Shown: positions 21,318 to 33,080 of the stretch, piece after piece
How the letters are laid out: every line of letters starts with the position of its first letter
Position numbering within the stretch: position 1 is the stretch's first letter
NCBI GenBank assembly: GCA_965644295.1
Contig: CBFFRP010000288.1
Span: forward strand, 124,001 to 188,000
Direction: 5' to 3'
Source of the DNA: Paraphysomonas bandaiensis
Lineage: Eukaryota > Chrysophyceae
DNA: 64,000 bases
The notes under the pieces: generated by a model
The model's database searches: none
What the model was told of the DNA's origin: nothing
What the model saw: the letters and a program-made list of their open reading frames with translations, nothing else
Translations under genes and position numbers: made by a program

Positions 21318-22969
21318 ATGAGCGAGTCATTATATAGTTATCCTTCTCGTCCTTATCATACTAATTCAGACGATGATTCAGATGATGATTTACAATCCAG
21401 TAATATTATGTCTCAATCATTTGATATAAGTCGTAAAAGAAAACGACAACCAAAGAAACCGATTCAACGTGTAGATATTACTGAATTAAGTGATGATGAT
21501 TCAGATATGGAGTTACTTAAAGTAGACAGTGATGATGAGAATACTGATACAATAGCAAAGAAAGCACGTGAAACAGTACAACAACTTTTAAGAAATCGTA
21601 CAATTGAAGATGGATTAGATACAGAAGATATGAATAATGTGGATGATACACCTGAATTGCAACGCGTCAAAGAGAGATTACGTCGATATCGTGATTCACC
21701 ATATCATGGGAGTGATACATGGGATGATAAAGAAGATGATCTTGCAGAAGAAATAAGATCTGCTAGTAATATACATGCGATTATGGCTGGTTTGCCTGTT
21801 GTACGTCGTGCGTCGGATCGTTTTTCTGGTGATTCTTTGCTGCATCTCAACATGCCTAGTCAGAGTAGTCGTGATAGTAGTAATGCCACTGTGAGCACTA
21901 TTAAGCTTCAAACTCGACTAAATGGGAAACATAAAAGGGAATGGGAATTACCGACTTCTGATTCCATGCAGAGGGTAATTATTGCATACGCTGACTTTAT
22001 GAGTAACACTTCATGTAGATGCGTGACAAATTTGCGGATGCGTATGGATTGTCTCCCAGTCAAATCTCTTTTCACTTTGATGGAAATGAGCTAGACTACT
22101 TAAAGAAACCTGAGGATTTAGAGTTGGAAGATGAAGATCTCATTGATGTCAAGGTATTTTTGTACGAGATTTTGTATAGATCATCCACCTGGTGACACGA
22201 ATAACTACCTTAGGTAGATAACTCTCTCTATTCCACTGCTGTTGAGAATGCGGAGGCCAGAAATCAGACATCTAATCCGTCTTCCTCGCGCCGTGCTTCT
22301 CAAAACAGCCTTGCTATTACTGGGCGGGTGAATACATCTAACTTCCCCTCATCCGTGGCGCCACGTAGTGGTACCTCTAGTGAAAGTGGCATGGTAACTG
22401 CTGCATCTGGTGCATGTCGGAAGGGAAGTACACCCGCTACCCTTAGATTATTCGTCGTGATACCGAAAGAGTTATCGAAATATGAAAAGGAAGATTACGT
22501 TAAACTAATCGTATTTCCTGCTTTTACATTGGAAACTATACACTCCAATGTAAGTACACGTCTTCGACCCGGTTGTGGAGACAGAGTGTATTATTCACAT
22601 CCGCATTGTGCCGAAAGAATTCCTTATAGTAACAGCGTGGAAAAAATATTTGAAGACCAGCGGCGATCAGGAATGACTGACATCGTTCCGGAAGATATTG
22701 ATATCGCTCTGAAAATACATCCTTCTCGGAAGTGGAAAATATTTGTCTGTTACGAAAATGGTACCGGAGCACCGAAGCAATTCCAAGTCTTAGTTTGGCC
22801 TGACATGAAATGTGCAGCAATGATGAAGAAAATTTCTTCAGTCTTAGGACTTGCGGAAAATCAATATCAGTTTCTGTTTAATTCTCAAGTTATAGGGGTC
22901 GGGATTGAGCAGACATTAGAGGATATTGGAGTTACGGAGAATTCCCGAATAGTGTGTCGTAGCGTTTAA
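21318..22969 (+). CDS. Rad60/NIP45-like protein with two SUMO-like domains
   Basis: Three exons, 21318-21974, 22019-22153 and 22214-22969, give 515 residues. The first intron is only 44 nt and must be removed to keep the first SUMO-like fold in frame. The N-terminus is very acidic (DSDDDSDDD), followed by a basic patch (KRKRQPKKP) like a nuclear signal. SUMO-like domain 1 is at about 200-265 (IKLQTRLNGK, FHFDGNELD, EDEDLIDVKV) and domain 2 at the C-terminus (about 440-515, QFQVLVWPDMK, QFLFNSQVIG, TLEDIGV). Two tandem SUMO-like domains at the C-terminus define the Rad60/Esc2/NIP45 family, which helps sumoylation-dependent genome maintenance in the nucleus. No di-Gly end is present, so it is not SUMO itself. 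Confidence 0.83.
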
Positions 22970-23150
22970 TGCTGTTGTACTTTATAGTTGCACCTCGCTT
23001 TAGTAAATTGTCTTTAATGTGATGATAATTTCGGCAAGCGGATATTCTAATAGAAGCAATCACACGCGGTAATAGCATTACTAGTCGATAGACCTAACAA
23101 ATTTCTATAAGTTTTATGGCTCATAAAATTAGAACCTATGGGAGAGATAG

Positions 23151-23814
23151 CAGGGCTGCGTATCAATTAATTGTTAATAATTGAAATTGAGACATAAAAT
23201 CATAATTGAGTGACTCCAGCTTGCTTCAACTATTTTTTTAATAAAATATCATATTTTTACACAGAAAAGTCGTTAAAAAACGACATTTTTTACTACAAAT
23301 ATCCAATTTACGATCTTCGATTTTTGATGAAGACTAAAACATATCCATAGGATTATCTCACATAATATTTCATTTAATTAGTGCGATAAACTAGTACCAA
23401 AAGCCATTATACGAGTGTTCTCTGAGAAAATAAAAAATAAATGATAGTAAGCAAGAGGCATTATAGGGGGAACAACCTGTCACAGCCAGCTTGCCATCAA
23501 ACATGATGGATGCAAATATGAAATTTTAGCTGTCTAGCGAAAAGGAACATCAGCTCACATTGTTTGATGAATTAATTATTAGGCACGCAATTGTATACCG
23601 TCATCTGGGCGAGAATGCTGCTAACACTGCTTTCAAAAAGGCAGCCGTGACGATTCAATATGGCAATGAAGCGGCACTAACTTTGCTTGATGAAGATGAA
23701 GAAGATAAAAGTGACAGTGAGAGTAATAATCGAAATTGTGACAGCAAGTAATAGTTGCAATTATAATTGAATACAACCTGCGTCAATTAATTGACAACGA
23801 AGCACGCAGCCCTG
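23151..23814 (+). mobile_element. Short hAT element, CAATTAATTG family
   Basis: The element is 664 bp, with ends CAGGGCTGCGTATCAATTAA and AGCACGCAGCCCTG. The flanking 8-mers AGAGATAG and CGAGACAG agree at six of eight positions, as expected of an aged target duplication. A short transposase remnant (23560-23751, plus strand, with AFKKAAVTIQYGNEA and an acidic tail) matches the remnant at 17880-18000. It is non-autonomous and older than the 17450 copy. Confidence 0.85.
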
Positions 23815-23822
23815 CGAGACAG

Positions 23823-25089
23823 TGGTTTTCTAAATTTTAGATATCAACACTCAAACTATTTGTGATTATTAATTAGTCGTGTCAAGATTAGGTGATGTGA
23901 CCAGCGTGACTGAGTTTCGCAATATTGCTAGTACCGTCTCATCCTATAATGTTATAAGCACGCTGTACTGAGCATGGAGAAACTGGAATTTACCCGATAT
24001 ATTTTACAAGAAATGTGAATTGTGTTAATATATATTCAAGTAGTTATAGCATTTGCAAATCATGGCAAATTTCTAGTTAATGGCTTGAGTTATGGCAATA
24101 ATATTTCGAGAGTACACATATCGAGAAGAATAAGAAAAAATATGCACGTCTATGATTTCGCCAGCAGAGCTACAAAATACTACGTTTCAAAATATCTGAT
24201 AGTACGATGTAATTAAAATTTCTACTCCACAACAGAAATTCATCACAAGCAGATATGTTTGTTTTATGAGAACGTCATTTCTTCCATACAGCATACATCT
24301 GCAAAGAATTGAAACCAAACTGTACAACTTAACAGTAATTAACTCTTCTTGATCTTTGTAAGACAATACAAGGCTACCGCTATGTCAAAATGGTATGTTT
24401 CTACATTATTAAGCACAACTAGTGAATGAGATCATATGCATTTCGCTATTGAAAGGAATTCGTCCTTGCTTGTTGTCGGATATGATCATGAGGATATGAT
24501 GATCATATGCAGCCTCCTACTGAAAATACAACCAACATCCTGAAAACATGATATTTTTGTAGATTTAGTGGATTTTTAGCTTACTCCAAGTATTTCTTGG
24601 GCTGTACATGAGATCATTTGGCTGGGCCAACTCTCCCAAAGAATAGCGTATTCTTTATGAATAAGTGGGAGCACTTCAATGCAATAATCAATAGCAGAAT
24701 ATATCCATATCTTGTCAATATCTTATCTCGATATGTATCTCAGTATCTGTACTGCTTTATTATGGAATTGAATAGTTGGAAACTACAGCTGTATAAATTC
24801 CAGTTGTACCAGTATGTGCCTTTTCGGCTATGTCACTTTTTAGCATCTTGTAGGGTTACTTCACCACATATTCAGACTTCAATTGACATGCGAAATTAGT
24901 TGACGTATGATACTAAGAAGTTCAATAAGGATAGAACTTCGTTGAACTTTATAAATCTTCATCATCAACTAAATATGTCAGTGAATTATATTCGAATATG
25001 TTCTATTCAGTGACATCTTAGAAGACTTATGGACATATATATGATACAGATTACAGTTTACTTGATTATTATTCATATCAGACAGTAAT
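23823..25089. other. AT-rich spacer, no gene seen
   Basis: About 1.27 kb without a supported gene. Short frames at 24022-24216 and 24618-24899 have no recognisable features or exon partners. The last 150 bases are the probable promoter of the PSP1-domain gene. Confidence 0.45.
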
Positions 25090-26757
25090 ATGATGAAGTA
25101 TAATGAAAATATTCTTGCCGATTCGGCCAATACATTGTATGGAGATGAGTATCATGCAGATATGGAGGAATTCTCCATATTTGACGAAGCAGTTGGGTTT
25201 CGAGAGGGATCTAATTATATGACATCTCACGTATCGAAACAAATATACCCCTCTGCTATGACCTCAATGGGCATGATGAGAGATCATTCTCCATTGAATG
25301 AATACACATCCACTCAGAGCAACCACTTCCACTGCTATGGGAGTGAATGTATAGAGGAATCGAAGCATGTTGATCTCTATCAAGGTTCTGCTTATATGTC
25401 AGACAAGCATATGGGTTCCAGAACGAATGATCATTACTTTGGAACTGCATACTTCCCAGATACTAACGGAGATTCATCGTAAGTATACCATTTCAGGTGT
25501 TGGTCTCTTATGTTTGTTTTGGTCAGGACGTATGCCTCCAATTCTGGATCTCTGGGCGGTTCTCGCCATCCTTATTTGGAAGTTACAGAAGAACCGTCAG
25601 GGACTTACTGTTCCAACCAACCAGATAGGTTCTATGGTGACTACACTGGCTATGAGAACACAGAGGTGTTGGACTTAACGTCGAGCACCGAGTGGGTCCC
25701 CTCATGTTTGCGCTCGCCATCCAATCCTAACTCCCTCTCTCCTCCTGGTGTATCTGACCGGCGTGAGTTGTGGCTAATGGATCCATCCCCGCTACCACCT
25801 GCTCAGTTGACCTTTCCTATGACCCAGTCATTACCGAAGGAATCCCGGAATGGGCGTAAGTCAAATCTTTCGCCATACTCTAAACAGTGGACACCGCGTG
25901 CAAATCAACACGCCCAGAACGTGCATGCACACGGGCGCACGCACACAAAGCATTCTCCAGCGAAAGCACAGATTCAAAACCCCTACGCTTGTTATCCGAA
26001 GGACTCGCAGCAGCGCGAATCAGCGGACGGATTTGTCTACCAGGTATTATCCAACATTGCGTATATTTCATCGAGTATAGATCTACTCAAAAGCTCGCGG
26101 TTCATTCTCTTTACCCTGTTAGGTTCGTTTTAAACACGTAAGCAAGTATTACCTTCTTGCCTCGTCTGCCCTCACTGGCTCTCCGCCTCTACGAATTGAA
26201 AACGGCTCTTATGTTAAGGTGGAAGCAGACCGCGGAGAAGATGTGGGGATGGTCATTGGTAAACTCTATCTTGATGGGTTTAAAGAAAGCAAACTCACTG
26301 TTGGTCGTTTTGGAGCGAGTAATGGTGAATACAAACGGGTCACGCGATTGGCCACTGTGGAAGAGAATAACTTGTTGCGTGTCAAAGCCACAGAAGAAAA
26401 GAAAGCCGTTGAGGTAAATGTGGATTGACTTCTTCTGATTGTACTGCTAACATGGAATGTGTACTCCCCTGTAGATATGTCGCCAGAAGATTCATGATGC
26501 AGGCCTTCCTATGAAAGTTGTTGACGCGGAGTTTCAGTTTGACCGGCGAAAGCTTACCTTTTACTTCGAAGCCTCCAAGTACGATATATGAGCGACATGT
26601 ATTCGTGATGATGATGTAACTCTACGAATTGTATCTAATACTATATCACGACAGACGTGTGGATTTCCGTGAGCTGGTTTGTGAATTGTTTTCCCTTTAT
26701 AAAACTCGGATCTGGATGCAGCAGGTTGAGGCCACTTACCACACCAACCAAGGTTAG
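25090..26757 (+). CDS. PSP1 C-terminal-domain protein
   Basis: Five exons, 25090-25478, 25527-26043, 26147-26413, 26475-26578 and 26655-26757, keep frame and give 459 residues. The N-terminal 280 residues are low in complexity, rich in Ser, Tyr, His and Pro. The C-terminal part (about 330-455) matches the PSP1 domain: YVKVEADRGEDVGMV, ENNLLRVKATEEKKA, FQFDRRKLTFYFEA and VDFRELVCELF are the family's conserved strands. PSP1-domain proteins include yeast Psp1 and trypanosomatid mRNA-binding factors, and some partner PARN-like or translational regulators. An mRNA-associated role is likely but unproven here. The exon 3 acceptor (CAAG before TATTAC) was chosen because neighbouring acceptors break the frame. 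Confidence 0.83.
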
Positions 26758-27815
26758 CACAATAGAGTATAGTTCAATTTGAAGCTCACTATGTTACATC
26801 AGATGGTGAAACTGTTCCAAAGTTGCATTTGATCAAGCATCAGGGGTAATCGAACTGCCCTGATTTGATGTCGGCTTTTAGCCAAGCGCTTTAAGAGAGT
26901 ACATCATTAATGTCATATATAGGCGACTGAATTTCATATGATATATATTCACTTTTTCAATACTTTAAGTGACACAGTCGTCGAATTGTTATTATTTTAT
27001 AGCGGTTGCATACACTAGAGTGCTGGTTTGATTGACACCAAGATCGGTTTTCTATGTTTAGTTATGTTTTCTGATATTTACTTGCTCCACCGTTTTATTG
27101 GTTGATTTTGCTTTTGATTTATTACTTTACAAGAATATTGATTAAATAAAATTATTTTATTTTCGTGCTAATGGTTTCCTATTTTATGTATACAAGAGGT
27201 ACATAATATTTGAAGACTAGATTAATTCGTAGTGTGCACTAGGGTGAAAGTTACCCCGCTATATCTTAAACACTTTACTTTATATAAAGCATAGCTCGCT
27301 TATTTATCCTGAACAATTCTAAAAGTACTACTGCTATAGTTACGGGGAAAGTAGATCATTAATCACTCCAAGTTATATTTGCTTCGTCTATCGTTTGTTC
27401 TAGTAGACAGCGTAGGGAGTGACCGATATATATAACCAGGAGTTATATGTTATACTACATAAAATTCAGCAAGTAATGTGGAACAGTGGTTCCCATTCTG
27501 TCAGGATTAGGGTAATGTCGGGCTTCTCAAGATTGGGTTCGTCATATCATACATAAAGCCTTGGAGTTAGTTAATCTAGCTGTGGTTAAGCGGATTTACA
27601 TAAATATGGTGATGTTGCCAATGACAACAAGGAACAATGCGTGAGTACATCTTTTCCTCAACTAATAGCTATACATACCCGTGGTAAATGTAACCATATG
27701 TGGTGAGCTTAAACACCATGACTACAGTGTCAGTTTCGTGCAGATTGATATGAGCTGTCGCTTTCAAGAACAATAAAGCAATCGATGCGTGCTGATGTAC
27801 TCTGCATTAGTAACC
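26758..27815. other. AT-rich spacer, no gene seen
   Basis: About 1 kb between the PSP1-domain gene and the recombinase remnant. Stops are dense in all frames and I recognise no repeat family or RNA gene. Confidence 0.5.
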
Positions 27816-29023
27816 TCATAAGATAGATCGGGTAGAACAGATATCATTACAACGAGAGAAAGGAAGCACACGGACAAGTGGAAGGAAATCGCTCAGTTGA
27901 GCCTTAATCATATTAAATTCATGCCTCATGTTAGATTGAGATTCTTTCAGCTCAGCCACATTAAAACTTAAAGCTCTTATTACATTTCGTGTGTCCGACA
28001 TATGTTGATCTAGTGTTGACACATCGATGACATCTTCACCATCAAGTAAGTTCCTCTTCAAGGGTAATGAATTGGTTTCTGAAATGTTTACTCCACGATG
28101 TGAGTACATCAACCCCTGGCGAATTCTTACAGGTCTCCATAACGTGTACCAAGGAACACTGAGGATAGGTTCACCTAACCTGGGTATAATACATACACCC
28201 CACACTTGTCATCGTATGTAGTTAGTGCATCATAAGTACGCAAAGATAGTCTGAATAGAATCTAAAGCCCACCCCCCTCGAGGAATAAGCCAGTGAGGCA
28301 ACGTATACAAGATTAACACTTCTACATATGTCTATATATAGTTGTATACCTGCATTTGTGGATGCTCAGAAGCTGCTGTAGTGGGTCCGGATCGTCCCGA
28401 ATGGCTTTTCATGTTGGGTGTGATTTCCAAATCATATGATGATTCCGAAACCTCATCATCTATGGTGGATAGTAAGGAGTTCACATGTTTGGACTGTCCA
28501 CCCAGTGGAATGCAATCAAATATTCTTAGGGAGAAATTCAGGTTGCATACAATCAACGAAAACAATGCATGGAGAGGGCAAACTATCCAATCGCTTGAAT
28601 GCAGGAATATAAGAAGATCTTGTTGGGAGTGCTGCTTTGACCTAGTAAGTATATTAAACTTAACCCTATCTAACCGTAAATATACATACCTGTTGAGCAT
28701 CACTTGCAAACCTTCAACATATCCTGACATTCGTTGCCCGATATCGCACCATTGCATTGCCGAAATCTCGGATATTCTTCCCAAAGCTTGCCACTGGAAG
28801 ATCAACAAGCACCGATGAGAAATCGACTTCGATGTGTCTTTGCAGAATAGTACCTCCGATAGGGCACGTAAATCCTTCACGGTCATCTCCGGAGCCTGAT
28901 CATTAACTTCGTACCATTTCGTGCGCAGATCACAATATATCGTTGTGTAATTTTCAAACGTAATTTGTGATACCCAATCGGATTAAAAAATAAATGTAGT
29001 ACCCGAAATATCTGTCTCGATTT
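27816..29023 (-). pseudogene. Crypton-like tyrosine recombinase remnant
   Basis: The main frame on the minus strand runs from about 28970 to 28332, open upstream of its first ATG at 28886. It contains ITFENYTTIYCDLRTKWYEV, then QALGRISEISAMQW, which fits the first catalytic Arg box of tyrosine recombinases, and SHSGRSGPTTAASEH, which fits the His-x-x-Arg box. A possible intron donor (CAG/GTATAC, about 28345) is followed by a second frame (28205-27816) that ends in a coiled-coil-like stretch (NVAELKESQSNMRHEF), reminiscent of Crypton-type proteins of oomycetes. The catalytic Tyr could not be placed and the N-terminal domain is missing, so the copy is probably dead. A captured domain (DUF3504-like) host gene is the alternative. 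Confidence 0.5.
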
Positions 29024-29254
29024 TCATTCGAAGCTTCGATATATAGTTGAGTGTACATTTTGCTGAGAACTTTTTGCTGAGATCTTACGTAGAAAAAGAA
29101 ATCGAGACAGATATTTCGGGTACTACATTTATTTTTAATGGGTTTTGGTATCGCAAATTACGTTTAAAAATTACACAACGATATATTGTGACCTGCGCAC
29201 GAAATGGTACGAAGTTAAATGATCAGGCTCCGGAGATTACCGTGAAGGATTTAC
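28868..29254. repeat. 156-bp inverted repeat at 5' end of recombinase gene
   Basis: Left arm 28868-29023 and right arm 29099-29254 are inverted copies of equal length at roughly 93% identity, with a 75-bp spacer. The left arm encodes the N-terminal part of the recombinase frame (KWYEVNDQAPE). The right arm repeats the same coding DNA in the opposite direction and stops after the start of VKDLH. Transcription through it would give a long hairpin. Confidence 0.93.
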
Positions 29255-29418
29255 ATTGCATTATTCATTAATATATGCATTAGTAACATACATATAGCAT
29301 TAACGCTCTTATGTATTAGTCCATGTTCAGACCACTGGGCACAGCTGTAGTATTGCTATAATACAGCGGTATATTAAACAGCAGTGTACACATATATACG
29401 CAGTGTAGTAGATAACTC

Positions 29419-29565
29419 CATAGATACAGCAGTACATACCTGGCATAGAGGAGTACATACGGAGGAGTACATAAAGGAGTAGAAATTCCTACACTCTGTA
29501 TGTACTCCTCTGTATGTACTGCTGTATGTACTCCTCTATGCCAGGTATGTACTGCTGTATCTATG
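29419..29565. repeat. Perfect 42-bp inverted repeat
   Basis: Arms 29419-29460 and 29524-29565 are exact inverted copies (each contains CCTGGCATAGAGGAG or its complement) around a 63-bp spacer that itself repeats AGGAGTACATA. It lies 110 bp upstream of the leucine-rich-repeat start codon and could extrude as a cruciform or be part of a small transposon. Confidence 0.95.
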
Positions 29566-29675
29566 TAGAGTAATGATTGCATTGGTCTCTTAACATACAT
29601 ATATATGTATATGATCATATCCCTCATCCACACCATATATATGATCTAATTTCTATCAACTTAATATATAATTCA

Positions 29676-31106
29676 ATGACAACTGTAATTCCCTTATCCC
29701 GATATACAACACACTTATTTTGGCTTGAAATTGATATTATCTTTCACACTATCTGTCATTATTTAACACTATCAGATCTAATGAATCTAGATACATCAAT
29801 GTGTAATCATACATATCAGATACGTGATATATTCTTAAAACAATTATCTGGATATCAATTAATGGAGTTCCAGTATAGTACATACAATGGAAAAGATTTA
29901 CATTATCATATACAATTAATGAGACTTTGTATGTATGATACTGATTGTTTTAATGTATATTCAGTACAAATATTTAACTCAAAAGTATTATTGTGGTTAA
30001 AAAAACGACATATTGTGTGTACTTTAGTGAAGTTGAAAGATAGTAAAGTACCAGAGGATTTGCCTCGATTAGATAGTATAATAGTTCCTGCAGAAAAGAG
30101 AGGTAGGGTCACGCTTTGTTCAGATAATGCTGTGATAAAGCTCTGTGGAGAATATCCATTATTAAAGAGCATCATGGTATGCGTATCAGATGTAGCACTG
30201 CCATCACTAAAGCAGTTGGAGCTCTTGGAAAGTCTCTATCTTCATGAAAGTTCTACACTTTCTGCTGAAGCATTTCGAGTCATTGCAGAGAGCTGTCGTC
30301 GACTAGAGTCTATACAGTTGCCGTGCAGATTGCTGTGTTTGGAAGCTATGAAGGCTTTTTCTCCTGGGCGCTTAGTACATCTATCATTGTTAAATCCGTT
30401 CGAGTTTACCTGTCCAGGGTTTATTTCCTGTCTATACCTCTTAAGTAATCTTGAGACACTTGATATGTCGGGCTGCAATCTCACAGATGATACTCTTGTG
30501 GCAATATCTGAAAAGTGTTTTCAATTAAAGGAGCTACATGTAAATGCATGTACGGATATTACTTATATGTCTGTCCTTTCTGTCTTTTTAAACTGCAAAT
30601 TCCTCAGTCACTTGTCTATCGAGGGGTGCTACGACGTCAAATCACAGTGCTTTACACTCCCTTTTCAGAACGGTCATTCACTACCTATGTTAGTCTACTT
30701 GAATCTAGGTGATACGTTTCGAATTATTGGCGAATGCATCGATGCAGTAGCGAGCATATGTCCGAATCTTAAATACTTGAACATCAGCGACTCCCAAGTT
30801 AATGACAGTGTTGCAGTCACAATTGCCGAAAACTTCCCACATCTTGAGTATTGTGGCCTTACCAACTGTAAGGATATTACTAGTTTGGCTATCTGCAGTC
30901 TAGTTAAAAAATTGCACTTTTTGAAGTTTCTCAATATTGCATATAGCAGTGGTTTGAATCGACGTTCCATTAATGCTGTTGGGACACACTGTAGGAGACT
31001 GTTGAAATTGTATATAACACGGAAAAAGGAGAGTTTATCAGAAACATATAGAGAACTACAGGCCTATTTGCCTAACCTTATTGTTGTAGAAGTGGCATAC
31101 AAATAG
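29676..31106 (+). CDS. Leucine-rich-repeat (AMN1/F-box-type) protein
   Basis: Single exon of 476 residues starting MTTVIPLSRY. An earlier in-frame ATG at 29577 would add 33 low-complexity residues and is less likely. Residues about 14-60 (FHTICHYLTLSDLMNLD) look like a degenerate F-box. From about 215 to the end there are at least eight cysteine-containing leucine-rich repeats of the type LETLDMSGCNLTDDTL, LKELHVNACTDITY, LKYLNISDSQVNDS and LEYCGLTNCKDIT. This repeat type is usual in F-box substrate receptors of SCF ubiquitin ligases, such as Skp2/Grr1/AMN1 relatives. The substrate is unknown. It is one of the few genes here without a divergent partner. Confidence 0.85.
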   Translation: MTTVIPLSRYTTHLFWLEIDIIFHTICHYLTLSDLMNLDTSMCNHTYQIRDIFLKQLSGYQLMEFQYSTYNGKDLHYHIQLMRLCMYDTDCFNVYSVQIFNSKVLLWLKKRHIVCTLVKLKDSKVPEDLPRLDSIIVPAEKRGRVTLCSDNAVIKLCGEYPLLKSIMVCVSDVALPSLKQLELLESLYLHESSTLSAEAFRVIAESCRRLESIQLPCRLLCLEAMKAFSPGRLVHLSLLNPFEFTCPGFISCLYLLSNLETLDMSGCNLTDDTLVAISEKCFQLKELHVNACTDITYMSVLSVFLNCKFLSHLSIEGCYDVKSQCFTLPFQNGHSLPMLVYLNLGDTFRIIGECIDAVASICPNLKYLNISDSQVNDSVAVTIAENFPHLEYCGLTNCKDITSLAICSLVKKLHFLKFLNIAYSSGLNRRSINAVGTHCRRLLKLYITRKKESLSETYRELQAYLPNLIVVEVAYK

Positions 31107-32030
31107 ACGTTTAATTAATTACGCAACGTTTGATTTATGGTAACAGGCAACAGTGCGGACGTGCGAACTGCGAACACGTCTTAATAAGCAAACACGATAC
31201 CACAGCACAAGCATGTGTATGTCGCAGCCAAAAAGGTTGGAAGATTATGCAGCAGAGCTAAGGATATTAAGACATTGAGACTGATTTGCGCAAGAGTTTG
31301 ACTCCTCTGCATATAGTACATTCAAACTTGAGTAGGCAGTTTGGTATAAATTATTTCGGGCAGCAAATAAAAATTACATATATACTATGTATCGAGCTGA
31401 AATAAGATTTAAGGTTAGTCTTGATATTTAGTAAGAATATACTTGATATTATTAGAGATAAAGATCGAACGATAAGGCCTAATAGTATAATAGCAAGACA
31501 TGTTTGAGCAGAGCGTTAGCACCACACGTGTGCGTATCTTGTACAGTCGCGTATCATGTATAGTTTGGTAATTATTCAGTCTATTTGGTATTTCATTGTA
31601 TACGTGTGTTGTATTCACGCGTTAAGAGATATACGTGAATCAATGACTCCTAATAAGCTGAACTAAGTTTTGTAGGTCATAATCTACCGTTCATATTGTA
31701 TCTATATTAGTTTTACTATAACAAACATCAAACCGTGTGGTCATAGTGTAAGCCTGCACGCAGCGTATATATAACTCTTAAACTTTGTACCAACTCAACG
31801 CAGTCGCCGAGATGCCCAACCCTTAGCTATATCAGCTGCCATTTCTTATACACGTAGATTCTACGAGCGCCACTCTTTTCCCTACACGTGTTAGATGTCT
31901 GTTAGCTTCACATGCAGGATACGATGCGATGCTTCTAGTAGTTAAGAGGAACGCAGGCTGATAAGATCATAACCTCACTGGGAATACATGAGCTCATAGT
32001 TCTTTCATGCCATATGCTGCTGGTTGTTGA
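31107..32030. other. Spacer with a dispersed 40-bp repeat
   Basis: No gene is seen. The segment 31656-31695 is identical at 39 of 40 positions to 36122-36161, and 31371-31413 is a third diverged copy of the neighbouring sequence (ATGTATCGAGCTGAA). The family is not recognised. Confidence 0.5.
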
Positions 32031-32850
32031 TTTAGCTGGTGAAAGGTATGGTTAAGTGGCAATCATACAGGAGAGTTGGTCTATTTCAAAGACAGAGATA
32101 GCAGAGTTGATTCCATGACCATAACACCAGAGGGCTCTCAGGTAATACGATCGGATGATATTGTAAAAGTATTCAATATAGTGGTTCGAAACAGAGCATA
32201 TGAATATACGCATACTGCAGAGCTGATCATCAGAGACTCACATAAGAATCACTCCACTTGAGTGTCATTTTCCTCTCTGATTTGAAGGTATATACTAATA
32301 TGATTGTATCATTTATAGATACTTTCTCATAGTGTCCTGTGCGTATTGATGTATATGAAGACACTGTGTTGGAGCATGTTAATCATAAACTGAAATCTCT
32401 TTTTTTCGAAATTTGAAGATACAAGTCCATGATATGCATATGCATGTACATGTATGTATATAGAAGACAATCATCACATTGACCACGCCATAAAGATATA
32501 CATGATAGTGTCATATTCAGGCAGGCGTAAGCCAGATATGAATGATTTGGTAGTGGAAATGTTGTATCTCTAATCGATGCGTAACGGAAGGCTTCAATTG
32601 CAGAATAGAAACAGACGCAGGAGGAGAGAGAAATTCAGCGGTGGCATACCAAGCGATGGTGGATCACAATCGTAGAGTAATGTTGATATCTTTCATCTAT
32701 GATGGACGCGAATGCGCCAGGACAATTACAGTCAAGGACGAATTCACATATGGCGTGATGATGGGTAAGCTGAAGGATGCGGAGTTCAACTTATACAGTG
32801 AGAACGCTGAGCTCATGAGATGCAAAGGAGAATACAATATTCCTAAATAA
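32031..32850 (+). other. Possible small multi-exon gene, ubiquitin-like fold hinted
   Basis: Three neighbouring plus-strand segments look coding but could not be joined with confidence: about 32070-32261 (DSMTITPEGSQVIRSDDIV), about 32334-32420 after an acceptor TCATAG (VRIDVYEDTVLEHVNHKL), and 32641-32850 (LISFIYDGRECARTITVKD). The last two have strand-strand-helix spacing that could fit ubiquitin-like domains, as in the Rad60-like gene at 21318. This is weak. A decayed gene is equally possible. Confidence 0.25.
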
Positions 32851-33080
32851 GGCGCACCCTCAGTTTTGTATATATTACGACATAATACGTGTGAGTATAC
32901 ACGGTGTGTATGCGAGTGTAGCAATTTGGGTGTAGTTTAAATGGTGGATTATGGGGTTATTGTGTTGTAAAGGGCCAGAATGAAGTAGCATAAATAGTAG
33001 CATGAGAAAAGATATAGAAGATGGATATGACAAGGTCAAGTGATACAACTATTAAGGTCAGATACAGGGTTGGAGTGTAC

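Noticed and set aside
24618-24899. 93-codon frame in the gene-free region
   Set aside because: No domain, no exon partner and composition like surrounding spacer.
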